In this document: one piece after another, positions 19,231 through 29,150 of the stretch
Numbering within the stretch: position 1 is the stretch's first letter
Layout of the letters: each line of letters starts with the position of its first letter
Assembly: GCA_945280365.1 (NCBI GenBank)
Contig: CALYQD010000001.1
Span: 124,001 to 188,000 of the forward strand
DNA from: an uncultured Apibacter sp.
GTDB taxonomy: Bacteria > Bacteroidota > Bacteroidia > Flavobacteriales > Weeksellaceae
DNA length: 64,000 nt
Direction of reading: 5' to 3'
The notes under the pieces: generated by a model
The model's database searches: none
What the model saw: the letters and a program-made list of their open reading frames with translations, nothing else
Told to the model about the DNA's origin: nothing
Program-made: the position numbers and the translations under genes

Positions 19231-19327
19231 AGGTTCGTATGTAATTTAAATAAAAAAAATTTAAACTTTTTGACCTCTTAATAATATCCAAAATAAACAC
19301 TATAAACAATCAAAATAAAAAAGCGAG
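19080..19327. repeat. Direct repeat, right copy (nuclease 3' end + spacer)
   Basis: Partner of 17927-18180. It contains a broken piece of the nuclease end (ATGAATATTTTCTCTCCTGC onward, with several changed codons) and no start. It runs without a break into the tracrRNA terminator, so this right junction looks like the ancestral arrangement. Confidence 0.88.
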
Positions 19328-19341
19328 AAAACTCCCGCTTT
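19317..19341 (-). terminator. tracrRNA terminator
   Basis: On the minus strand AAAGCGGGAG-TTTT-CTCGCTTT forms a hairpin with a small bulge and is followed by a six-T run. The first half of this sequence (AAAAAAGCGAG on the plus strand) also ends the left repeat at 18180. Confidence 0.75.
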
Positions 19342-19392
19342 AATGTTTTCACAACGGAATAATCCTTATTGTGAATTGCTTTCAAATTTTAG
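19317..19392 (-). ncRNA. tracrRNA of the type II-C system
   Basis: Transcribed on the minus strand, away from cas9. The anti-repeat is 19369-19393, where 25 bases match the CRISPR repeat perfectly, so the minus-strand RNA can pair with the crRNA repeat. After it come the nexus-like sequence AAGGATTATTCC and then the terminator hairpin. A -7 box TACCTTTG sits immediately upstream (19399-19406), predicting a start near 19392 at the edge of the anti-repeat, giving an RNA of about 75 bases. It would hold crRNA in Cas9 and allow RNase III processing. The ends are predicted. Confidence 0.85.
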
Positions 19393-19398
19393 TGAGTA

Positions 19399-19406
19399 CA
19401 AAGGTA
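19399..19406 (-). promoter_or_regulatory. -7 box TACCTTTG for tracrRNA
   Basis: Exact TAnnTTTG on the minus strand, placed so that transcription starts at the anti-repeat. Confidence 0.6.
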
Positions 19407-19502
19407 AGAAAAAAAACAATTAATTCATCATAAATTTAATGTTTTTTATCTCCAATTAATTCATACATTTATCTATTAATTACTAAATTCAAATAGATTA
19501 TT

Positions 19503-22500
19503 ATGCCTTTTAAGAATATCTTAGGTCTGGACATAGGAACAGCCTCAATAGGCTGGGCTGTAGTCAAGGTGGATGAAGAAAATCCTAACTTAAATACAAT
19601 TATAAAATTAGGGGTCAGAGTTGTCCCCATAACAACTGAAGATAAATTAAATTTTGAAAAAGGAAAATCTATAACGCTCAATGCGGATAGAACCTTAGCA
19701 AGAAGCATCCGAAGAAATCTTCACCGTTATAAGTTAAGAAGAAAAAATCTAATTGACTTATTAATACAAAATCAAATTATTGCTCCTCATACCCCTCTCA
19801 ATGAGAATGGAAAATTTACCACATTCGAAACCTTACAAATTAGAGCTAAAGCAGCCAAAGAAAGAATAGGGCTTAATGAATTGGCCAGAGTTTTACTTCA
19901 TATAAATAAAAAGAGAGGATATAAAAGCAGCCGTAAAGTACAAAATGAAGATGAGGGTAAGGCCATAGACGGTATGGCTGTTGCCAAACTATTGTATAAA
20001 GAGAAACTAACGCCGGGGCAATACGTTTATCAACTTTTAAAAAACGGAAAAAATCAAATTCCTGATTTTTACCGCTCTGATTTACAAAAAGAATGGGATC
20101 GTGTATGGGATTTTCAAAAACAATTTTATCCCGACACATTCACGGAGGATTTAAAAAAAGAACTGGAGGGAAAAGGACAAAAAGCAAGTATCGCTATTCT
20201 TTATAAAAATTGCGGTATGACCACCGCCACCAACAAAGGAAAAAAGAATGAAAAAAAACTGAAAGCCTATGAATGGCGGAGCAGGGCTATTTCGGAAAGG
20301 CTTTCCCTTGAAGAGGTAGCTTATGTTTTGGCTGAAATAAATAACAATATTTACAACTCCAGTGGCTATTTAGGAGCTATAAGTGATAAAAGCAAAGAAT
20401 TGTTTTTTAACTGTCAAACGGTAGGTGAAAATTTATATACTCAAATTTCACAAAATGAACATACGAAATTAAAAAACCAGGTTTTTTTACGCCAAGATTA
20501 TGCCGATGAATTTGATCAAATATGGGAAACCCAAGCTCAGTTCCATCCTCAATTAACATCCGAACTCAGAAAAAAAATTCGAGATTCAACCATCTTTTAT
20601 CAGCGCAAGCTTCGCTCACAAAAAGGACTCATCAGTATTTGTGAATTTGAGAACCGCGAAATTGAAATTAGCAAAAATGGTAAAAAAAAAACAAAGACAA
20701 TCGGACTCAAAGTTGCCCCAAAATCTTCACCTCTATTTCAAGAATTTAAGATATGGCAAATACTTAATAATGTTCTCATCCGGCAGGAAGGAAACAATCG
20801 CTCGCTCACTCTTGAAGAAAAAGAGTTGCTATTTTCAGAACTAAATACAAAAGGAAATTTACCTGCGCAAAAAATTTTAGCGCTATTAAAATTACCCGCC
20901 AAAAATACCAAAATAAATTATACTACCTTAGAAGGCAATCGAACACAGGAACAGCTTTATCGTGTCTATTTTAAAATATTGGAATGGGAAGGTCATAATG
21001 TTTTTGAACTATTAAAAATACCGGAAGATCAAGACGAACTAAGACCTGTGGATAGTAAGCTTTCTGCCGCTGAAATTAAAGAAATCGTAAAATCAGCCTT
21101 TGAATCTTGTTCTATCTCCTCCTCTATTTTAGACTTTGATGCATTGCTTCCGAACCCTGAATTTGAAAGACAACACTTATACCAATTGTGGCATCTATTA
21201 TATTCTTATGAAGGAGACAATTCGCCATCGGGTAATGAAAAGCTCTTGAACCTGCTACAAAACAAATTCGGATTCAAAAAAGAGCACGCGCAACTTTTAA
21301 CCTCTATTTCATTTGCCTCTGAATATGGGAACCTAAGCACTAAAGCTATGCGAAATCTATATCCGTATAGCAAAGAAAACTCTTATAGTGACGCTTGTGT
21401 ATTAGCAGGGTATCGGCATTCTAAAAATTCTTTAACTCGTGAAGAGCTGGCTAATCGTAAGCTAAAAAATCGATTAGAGATTTTACCAAAAAATTCCTTG
21501 CGAAACCCTGTAGTGGAGAAAATTATAAATCAACTCATTAATCTAGTAAATTCATTACAAGAAGAATATGGAGCCTTTGATGAAATTCATCTCGAATTGG
21601 CAAGAGACCTCAAAAAAAATGCCCAGGAACGTGAAAAATGGTACAAAAACGCCCTTGAAGCTAATAGCCGCAATCAACAATATTCGGAGATACTAAAAAA
21701 AGATTTTGGAATATCTAATCCTTCTCGAAATGATATTATTCGCTACCGATTGTATTTAGAACTTAATGAAAATGGTTTTAAAGATTTATATACCCAAACC
21801 TATGTTATTAAGGACCTTCTTTTTACTAACAAATATGACATTGACCATATTATCCCACAATCAAAAGTTTTTGACGATAGTTTTTCCAATAAAGTATTAG
21901 TTCCCAGAAAGGCAAACCATGACAAAGGCAATTTAACTGCTATGGATTATGTCTCTAATCTAGGAAAAGAAAGAGAAGAACAATATCTAAATACGGTATC
22001 AGAATTATATAAAAAAGGGGTAATTTCCTATAAAAAATATAAAAATCTGGTTACGGAAGGAGCGGATATAGGAGATGGTTTCTTAAATAGGGATTTAAAT
22101 AATACCCAATATATAGCCAGAAAAACCACAGAACTACTTAACCAAATTACGCCCCGCGTGGTTACTACTACGGGAGAGATTACTGCTAAATTACGAAAAG
22201 ATTGGAACTTAGTCAATACGATGAAAGAACTTAATATTGAGAAATTTCACTCAGCCGGTTTAACAGAATGGGTTATAAATTCCAAAGGAGAAAAGAAAGA
22301 AATCATTAAAGATTGGAACAAACGAAGCGACCACCGTCATCATGCCATGGATGCATTGACCATTGCTTTTACTACCTCCAATCACATACAATATTTAAAT
22401 TATTTAAATGCACGTGATGATGAAACCAATAAAAAACATTTTCATATTATTTCTATTGAAAAGAAAGTTAAAAACGATATAATCCTTGAAAACGGGAAAA

Positions 22501-23690
22501 GAAAGTCTATATTTACTTTTCCAACCAATAATTTCCGACAGGAAGCTAAAAAACAACTCAACGAAATTCTCGTTTCTCATAAGGTCAAAAACAAAGTGGT
22601 AACAATTAACCAAAATAAACCTAAAAAAAGAAACGGATATACCCCTAAAGATGAGCGAACTCCAAGAGGCCCATTGCATAAGGAGACTATATATGGAATG
22701 GCAAAAATTTTACAAACAAAAGAAGTAAAAATTTCTTCTAAATTTAATTATGAAACAGTTTTAATGGTACAAAAAAAGGCTTATCGAGATGCCTTATTAA
22801 AACGATTGGAAGAAAATCTGAACGACCCTAAGAAAGCTTTTTCCGGAAAAAACTCCTTAGCAAAAAATCCTATTTTCCTTACTGCTCATTCCTCCGAAAA
22901 AGTACCCGAAAATATTGTTATTCAATGGTATGAAAAAATATATACGATAAGAAAGCCTATTAGTCCTGATAATTTTAAAAATGAAAAAACTATAGAAAAA
23001 GTATTAGATCCTACCCTACGTATCCTTTTAAAAAATCGACTCAGAGAGGCAGACGGAAATGCAAAAGAAGCCTTTTCGGATTTGGAAAAAAATCCTATAT
23101 GGCTAAATAAGGAAAAAGGGATTTGCGTTAAAACGGTTACGATAAAAGGAATCAGCAATGCCGAATCGCTTCATATAAAAAAGGACCATTTCGGAAATGA
23201 GATTTTAGATGAAAAGGGTAACCCTATTCCGGTAGATTTTGTAAGTACAGGTAATAACCATCACGTGGCTATATATAAAGATGCAGAAGGAGCTTTACAG
23301 GAAAAGGTTGTCAGCTTTTTCGAGGCCGTGGAGAAAGTAAATCAGGGACTTCCGGTAATTGACACTTTATATAATAAGGAGTTGGGCTGGAAATTTCTTT
23401 TTACTATGAAACAAAATGAAATGTTTTTATTCCCTTCAGAAGATTTTAATCCGAATGATATAGATCTATACGATAATAAGAATTTAAGTCAGATTTCTAA
23501 ACATTTATTTAGAGTTCAAAAATTAACCTCAAAAGATTACCATTTTAGACATCATTTGGAAACTAGCATTGAATTTAATGCGGATTCTTTGAGAGGAATA
23601 ACCTGGAGAAGAGAGGGAATTAACGGAGTAAAAAATATAGTAAAAGTTCGATTGAACCACTTAGGTAAAATTGTTCATATAGGAGAATAG
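19503..23690 (+). CDS. cas9: CRISPR-associated endonuclease Cas9, type II-C
   Basis: RNA-guided double-strand DNA endonuclease. The 1395 residues fit the long Bacteroidota II-C class. The RuvC-I motif ILGLDIGTASIGWAVV carries D10. An Arg-rich bridge helix (RTLARSIRRNLHRYKLRRKN) follows near 62-82. RuvC-II HLELARDL carries E698. The HNH domain DIDHIIPQS carries H782, with a following Asn-rich strand. RuvC-III HHAMDA carries H947 and D950. All catalytic residues are present, so it should be active. The C-terminal 400 residues would be the PAM-interacting region; the PAM cannot be read. cas1 starts 17 bases after the stop. Confidence 0.98.
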   Translation: MPFKNILGLDIGTASIGWAVVKVDEENPNLNTIIKLGVRVVPITTEDKLNFEKGKSITLNADRTLARSIRRNLHRYKLRRKNLIDLLIQNQIIAPHTPLNENGKFTTFETLQIRAKAAKERIGLNELARVLLHINKKRGYKSSRKVQNEDEGKAIDGMAVAKLLYKEKLTPGQYVYQLLKNGKNQIPDFYRSDLQKEWDRVWDFQKQFYPDTFTEDLKKELEGKGQKASIAILYKNCGMTTATNKGKKNEKKLKAYEWRSRAISERLSLEEVAYVLAEINNNIYNSSGYLGAISDKSKELFFNCQTVGENLYTQISQNEHTKLKNQVFLRQDYADEFDQIWETQAQFHPQLTSELRKKIRDSTIFYQRKLRSQKGLISICEFENREIEISKNGKKKTKTIGLKVAPKSSPLFQEFKIWQILNNVLIRQEGNNRSLTLEEKELLFSELNTKGNLPAQKILALLKLPAKNTKINYTTLEGNRTQEQLYRVYFKILEWEGHNVFELLKIPEDQDELRPVDSKLSAAEIKEIVKSAFESCSISSSILDFDALLPNPEFERQHLYQLWHLLYSYEGDNSPSGNEKLLNLLQNKFGFKKEHAQLLTSISFASEYGNLSTKAMRNLYPYSKENSYSDACVLAGYRHSKNSLTREELANRKLKNRLEILPKNSLRNPVVEKIINQLINLVNSLQEEYGAFDEIHLELARDLKKNAQEREKWYKNALEANSRNQQYSEILKKDFGISNPSRNDIIRYRLYLELNENGFKDLYTQTYVIKDLLFTNKYDIDHIIPQSKVFDDSFSNKVLVPRKANHDKGNLTAMDYVSNLGKEREEQYLNTVSELYKKGVISYKKYKNLVTEGADIGDGFLNRDLNNTQYIARKTTELLNQITPRVVTTTGEITAKLRKDWNLVNTMKELNIEKFHSAGLTEWVINSKGEKKEIIKDWNKRSDHRHHAMDALTIAFTTSNHIQYLNYLNARDDETNKKHFHIISIEKKVKNDIILENGKRKSIFTFPTNNFRQEAKKQLNEILVSHKVKNKVVTINQNKPKKRNGYTPKDERTPRGPLHKETIYGMAKILQTKEVKISSKFNYETVLMVQKKAYRDALLKRLEENLNDPKKAFSGKNSLAKNPIFLTAHSSEKVPENIVIQWYEKIYTIRKPISPDNFKNEKTIEKVLDPTLRILLKNRLREADGNAKEAFSDLEKNPIWLNKEKGICVKTVTIKGISNAESLHIKKDHFGNEILDEKGNPIPVDFVSTGNNHHVAIYKDAEGALQEKVVSFFEAVEKVNQGLPVIDTLYNKELGWKFLFTMKQNEMFLFPSEDFNPNDIDLYDNKNLSQISKHLFRVQKLTSKDYHFRHHLETSIEFNADSLRGITWRREGINGVKNIVKVRLNHLGKIVHIGE

Positions 23691-23707
23691 TAATAACTAT
23701 AATAGAT

Positions 23708-24936
<1,229 letters not shown>

Positions 24937-24948
24937 TTTTTAAATTTC

Positions 24949-24984
24949 TAAAAAAGCAAAAAACCCATTGATTACCAACGGATT
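24949..24984 (-). terminator. Minus-strand terminator between cas2 and the array
   Basis: Read on the minus strand, AATCCGTTG-GTAAT-CAATGGGTT pairs along all nine positions (two G:U) and is followed by TTTT, GC and TTTTTT. Only this direction has a T tract. It is well placed to end a pre-crRNA made from the array toward cas2. Confidence 0.65.
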
Positions 24985-24993
24985 AAATGTTGA

Positions 24994-25196
24994 GGCTGTG
25001 ATGTATCACAAAAATACTAAAATTTGAAAGCAATTCACAACTAAACCAATTAATCAGTATTCCTCGATATGGCTGTGATGTATCACAAAAATACTAAAAT
25101 TTGAAAGCAATTCACAACATTACAGTAGATGATTTAACTTATTAATAAGCTGTAATTTATCATTCCAACTATTAAAATTCGAAAGCAATTCACAAT
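24994..25196 (-). CRISPR. CRISPR array, three repeats and two spacers
   Basis: Two identical 48-base repeats (24994-25041 and 25071-25118) and one degenerate repeat (25149-25196) bound spacers of 29 and 30 bases. In crRNA sense (minus strand) the repeat starts GTTGTGAATTGCTTTC, and its first half pairs with the tracrRNA anti-repeat. Each intact repeat contains TATTTTTG, an exact TAnnTTTG. The degenerate repeat keeps the pairing half but loses that box. With the leader presumably on the cas2 side, the degenerate repeat is the old end of the array. Confidence 0.95.
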
Positions 25197-25475
25197 ACTA
25201 AGTATACTACTAGTAATCAAATTAAAATCGCTCATTATAGACAAAATGTATACTAATTATATACCTAAAATTATTTTTATTCACACACAAAAGATAAAAA
25301 GAACTATAAGACCTCAAATATATAAAAAAATAAGTTTTTTATATAATAATAAGACTTCTCGCTTACTTTACCTTTATCAACCTCAACCCCATTAAACCCA
25401 ATTCACTTACAATTAACCACTTAAATGTAAATGTTAAAAATCAACCTTTTTTAGAAGAATTTTTAAATCTGTTTA
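25197..25475. other. Intergenic region between array and tgt
   Basis: AT-rich and non-coding. No further repeat copy or gene was found. Confidence 0.5.
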
Positions 25476-25483
25476 TATATTTG
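25476..25483 (+). promoter_or_regulatory. -7 box TATATTTG for tgt, nearly leaderless
   Basis: Exact TAnnTTTG ending five bases before the ATG at 25489, so the transcript should begin at or within a base or two of the start codon. Confidence 0.5.
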
Positions 25484-25488
25484 CATTT

Positions 25489-26619
25489 ATGTTTTTTAGT
25501 AGTACCGAAAAAGATAAAAATTCTAAAGCAAGAGCCGGCATATTGCAAACCGATCATGGAATTATTGAAACTCCAATATTTATGCCGGTTGGGACGGTAG
25601 GTTCTGTAAAATCAGTACATCAACGGGAATTGAAAGATGATATTAAGGCTCAAATTATCTTGGGCAATACTTATCATTTATATCTTAGGCCAAGTACTGA
25701 TATTTTATATAAAGCCGGCGGATTACATAAATTTATCAATTGGGACCGCCCCATTCTTACCGATAGCGGGGGCTATCAGGTTTTTTCTCTTTCCCAAACC
25801 CGAAAAATCCAAGAGGAAGGAGTAAAATTTAAATCTCATATTGATGGTTCCTACCATTTTTTTACACCTGAAAAATCTATGGAAATCCAACGATTCATCG
25901 GTGGAGATATATTTATGGCTTTTGATGAATGTACCCCTTATCCTTGCGATTATGCTTATGCTAAGAATTCGTTGGAGATCACTCACAAATGGCTGACACG
26001 ATGTGTAAAATGGTGTGAAGAAAATCCTGAATTTTATAATTATAAACAGCATCTGTTTCCTATCGTGCAGGGTAGCACATTTGATGATCTGCGAAAGTTT
26101 TCTGCAGAATTTATCTCTTCTGTAAATGCAGATGGAAATGCTATAGGCGGGCTAAGCGTGGGTGAGCCGGAAGAGGAAATGTATCGCATAACCGACCTAG
26201 TAACCGATATTTTACCTGTTGAAAAACCTCGTTATTTAATGGGTGTGGGTACGCCGTGGAATATTATCGAATCTATTTCTTTAGGTATAGATATGATGGA
26301 TTGCGTTATGCCTACTCGAAATGCTCGAAACGGAATGCTATTTACTTGGGACGGAGTAATCAATATAAAAAATAAAAAATGGGCAGATGATTTTTCCGAA
26401 TTAGACCCTAAAGGTACAGCTTATGTTGATCACCAATATTCCAGAGCCTACCTAAGGCATTTATTTTCTGCTAATGAATTTTTAGGAAAGCAAATTGCTT
26501 CGGTTCATAATCTTGCTTTTTATCTGGACTTAGTTAAAACAGCTAGAAAACACATATTAGAGGGCGACTTTACTAGTTGGAAAAAATCTGTTATTCCGCA
26601 GTTAAGAAATAGATTATGA
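25489..26619 (+). CDS. tgt: tRNA-guanine transglycosylase
   Basis: Exchanges G34 of GUN-anticodon tRNAs for a queuosine precursor. The 376 residues are full length. Features include GTVGSVKSVHQREL, the substrate region LTDSGGYQVFSL with its catalytic Asp, IMAFDEC-like FMAFDECTP, GGLSVGEP, and the nucleophile region GIDMMDCVMPTRNARNG, which carries the second catalytic Asp. The usual zinc-binding Cys-X-Cys site before the last helix is not evident: the segment reads DPKGTAYVDHQYSRAYLRHL, as seen in some zinc-less family members. The stop overlaps the next gene's start by four bases. Confidence 0.95.
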   Translation: MFFSSTEKDKNSKARAGILQTDHGIIETPIFMPVGTVGSVKSVHQRELKDDIKAQIILGNTYHLYLRPSTDILYKAGGLHKFINWDRPILTDSGGYQVFSLSQTRKIQEEGVKFKSHIDGSYHFFTPEKSMEIQRFIGGDIFMAFDECTPYPCDYAYAKNSLEITHKWLTRCVKWCEENPEFYNYKQHLFPIVQGSTFDDLRKFSAEFISSVNADGNAIGGLSVGEPEEEMYRITDLVTDILPVEKPRYLMGVGTPWNIIESISLGIDMMDCVMPTRNARNGMLFTWDGVINIKNKKWADDFSELDPKGTAYVDHQYSRAYLRHLFSANEFLGKQIASVHNLAFYLDLVKTARKHILEGDFTSWKKSVIPQLRNRL

Positions 26620-27716
26620 TTACAATTTTAGATCGGTATATTATTCGAAATTTTTTAGGAACCTTGTTTTTCATGTTGATTCTATTAATTGCCGTATTTA
26701 TAATTATTGATATACAAAGCCATTATCAGGAATTTAGCGAAAACGGTTTTTCCGTATTGGATACTTTAAAACTATACTATCCGTTTTATGTTATCTGGGC
26801 CGTAAACGTTTTTGCGTCTATACTGGTTTTCATCTCTGTTATTTATTTCACTTCACGAATGGCTAATAATACGGAAATTGTTGCCATTACGAGTTCAGGA
26901 GCAAGTTTTTTCAGATTTTCAAGGCCCTATCTTATTGTGGGAATATTAATCGCTTTCGGTTCATTTATGACCAATCATTTCCTACTTCCCTGGGCAAATA
27001 TCAAGAAAAATGAATTTAGCGTGAAAATTCTTACCGGAAACAAAAAAGATGCCTACTTAGCAAATCAAAATATATCTGCGCAAATATCTCCTTCGGAGTA
27101 TATTTTTGTGAACAGCTATAATAGGCAAATGAAAAGAGGCACCGGATTTTTATATCAAAAATTTGATGAAAACAGAGTATTACTCCATGAATTACGTTCT
27201 ACCGAGATATACTGGTCGGAAGAAGATACCACTTATGTTTTAAGTAATTATTACGAAAAGGAAATATCTCCGAAAGGGAAAGTATTGTCTTTAAAAAATG
27301 GCGCTACTTTAAAAAAACATTTTAATTTTACTCCGGATGAGTTACTCCCTGAAGCTTTTGTCGCTGAAACTATGAATACTCCTGAACTGAATAATTTTAT
27401 AAAAAAAGAGAAAATGAGAGGAGCAAATAATGTAAACATATACCTCAATGAGCTTCATCAAAGGACAAGTTCATCGGTAGCGGTAATCATTTTAACTTTT
27501 CTCGCATTATCTCTCTCTTCAACCAAAAAAAGAGGAGGATTAGGTATTAATTTAGCTATTGGCATTTCATGCGCTTTTTTATATATATTCTCTTTTCAGG
27601 CTTTACAAATATTTTCTTCCAAAGGAATTTTGCCTTCTTGGTTTGCCGTATGGTTACCTAATTTTATTTTTGGAATTATAACTTTAGTTCTATATATAAA
27701 ACGGGCATATGCCTAA
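26616..27716 (+). CDS. LptF/LptG family permease
   Basis: Inner-membrane subunit of the ABC exporter moving lipopolysaccharide to the outer membrane. Its 366 residues carry an N-terminal signature (LDRYIIRNFLGTLFFML), three helices, a periplasmic beta-jellyroll domain (about 130-260) and three C-terminal helices. It overlaps tgt by ATGA. The subtype is uncertain; only one such gene is in the window. lpxB at 33458 is also a lipopolysaccharide gene but is not linked to it. Confidence 0.88.
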   Translation: MITILDRYIIRNFLGTLFFMLILLIAVFIIIDIQSHYQEFSENGFSVLDTLKLYYPFYVIWAVNVFASILVFISVIYFTSRMANNTEIVAITSSGASFFRFSRPYLIVGILIAFGSFMTNHFLLPWANIKKNEFSVKILTGNKKDAYLANQNISAQISPSEYIFVNSYNRQMKRGTGFLYQKFDENRVLLHELRSTEIYWSEEDTTYVLSNYYEKEISPKGKVLSLKNGATLKKHFNFTPDELLPEAFVAETMNTPELNNFIKKEKMRGANNVNIYLNELHQRTSSSVAVIILTFLALSLSSTKKRGGLGINLAIGISCAFLYIFSFQALQIFSSKGILPSWFAVWLPNFIFGIITLVLYIKRAYA

Positions 27717-27738
27717 AAAATAATATACAAATACGACT

Positions 27739-27948
27739 ATGAAGAAAAAAAAGCTTGCAAATTTAGTAGCATTTATAATCGGGCTCTATTTTATAATACG
27801 GTCGTTTTTTTTGTATACCTGCACGGATGGCGCCCCCTCTCAAAACGAATTTTTTGCTTTAATTTATTTTTGCTTTGGAATGGTGGCTATCATCATCCAA
27901 ATAATTGTAAATTTCATCATGAAAAGAAATAATAATAATGGCAATTAA
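27739..27948 (+). CDS. Small two-helix membrane protein
   Basis: A 69-residue protein of unknown role: a Lys-rich N-terminus, helix LVAFIIGLYFIIRSFFLY, a short loop with CTDGAPSQN, helix ALIYFCFGMVAIIIQIIVNFI, and an Asn-rich tail. It starts 22 bases after the permease and overlaps tsaB by 11 bases, which supports its being a real gene in the operon. Confidence 0.7.
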   Translation: MKKKKLANLVAFIIGLYFIIRSFFLYTCTDGAPSQNEFFALIYFCFGMVAIIIQIIVNFIMKRNNNNGN

Positions 27949-28606
27949 TATTCTACATCTTGAAACCTCTTCTAAAAACTGCTCGGTAACTATTGGTACC
28001 GAAGGTGAGATAAATTCCTATTGTGAAGAAGTATCTCAAGATTTTAAACATAGTGAAAATCTTCATTTATTTATAGAATGGGCTCTTGAGGGGGCAGAAC
28101 TTACTCTTTCGGATATTCATGCGGTAGCAGTAGGAAAAGGTCCAGGATCATATACAGGCTTACGAATAGGTCTTGCCGCAGCCAAGGGGTTTTGTTTTGG
28201 AAATGACATCCCGCTTATTTCTGTAAATTCTTTATACATTCTAGCTTCTCCTTACTTTAATGCTGAATATGATTTTATTATTCCTGTAATGGATGCTCGA
28301 AGAATGGAAGTTTATACTTCAGTCTTTGATAAGAAAGGGAAGCCTCTTGTTGAAACTCATGCTCATGTTTTACATGAGAAATCTTTTGAAGATCTGAATA
28401 ATAAAAAAATTCTTTTTGTAGGAGATGCTGTTGAAAAAACCGAAATTTTTTTGAAAGAAATTTCTTTCGATTTAGAGAATGCCTCGTTTATACATGCTTA
28501 TCCTCAGTCTAAAAACATGGTTAATCTTTCTTATAAAAAATTTCAAGAAGGCATCTTTGAAGATGTGGCTTATTTTGATCCTTTTTATTTGAAAGATTGG
28601 AAATAA
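27938..28606 (+). CDS. tsaB: tRNA threonylcarbamoyladenosine synthesis protein TsaB
   Basis: Partner of TsaD in making t6A37 of ANN-decoding tRNAs. The 222 residues show the ASKHA-type start ILHLETSSKNCSVTI, VAVGKGPGSYTGLRIGLAAAKG and VMDARRMEVY. It is the last gene of the tgt operon, overlapping the small membrane protein by 11 bases. TsaD and TsaE are not in the window. Confidence 0.93.
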   Translation: MAINILHLETSSKNCSVTIGTEGEINSYCEEVSQDFKHSENLHLFIEWALEGAELTLSDIHAVAVGKGPGSYTGLRIGLAAAKGFCFGNDIPLISVNSLYILASPYFNAEYDFIIPVMDARRMEVYTSVFDKKGKPLVETHAHVLHEKSFEDLNNKKILFVGDAVEKTEIFLKEISFDLENASFIHAYPQSKNMVNLSYKKFQEGIFEDVAYFDPFYLKDWK

Positions 28607-29150
28607 TTTTCCTACTATTTTAGTATCCAAAAATATCACCTTTTGATTTTATACTATTGAATTCTTAAATTTAATATCTGATTTATTTTTGATTTATACT
28701 ATAAATTGAAAGAGTGTACTAATTTTAATTTAGAATGTTTATATCGCTAAACAAAATGTTTACAAAAATCACTCTTTTTTTTTATTTTTGATAAAAATTT
28801 GAATAAATATTATTTTTTGAAATCATTATAATAAATAGTTTGCTTTAATTAATCTGCAATAACGGCTTATATTTATTATAAGAAGATCTAACAATAAATT
28901 TACAAGTAAAATTTTCTATTATTATCCATAATTATATTTATGTTAATATAAAAATATTTGTATTTTTACGTTTTCGTATATTAAAAGTTAATTTATGTGT
29001 ATGTTAATTTATTTAGCATCTTAAATTACCTTATGATATTTGCTCATAAAATTAATTTTATGATTTTTTTATAATATATAAAATTAATTTCTCATTTCTG
29101 CAATTTGATAATTTATTTTGTTATATAAATTCTTAGTTTAATTGTGATAT
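28607..29150. other. AT-rich intergenic region upstream of the T9SS protein
   Basis: About 540 bases, extremely AT-rich, without a credible gene. No exact TAnnTTTG close to the next start, and no T-tract hairpin after tsaB was seen. Confidence 0.5.
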
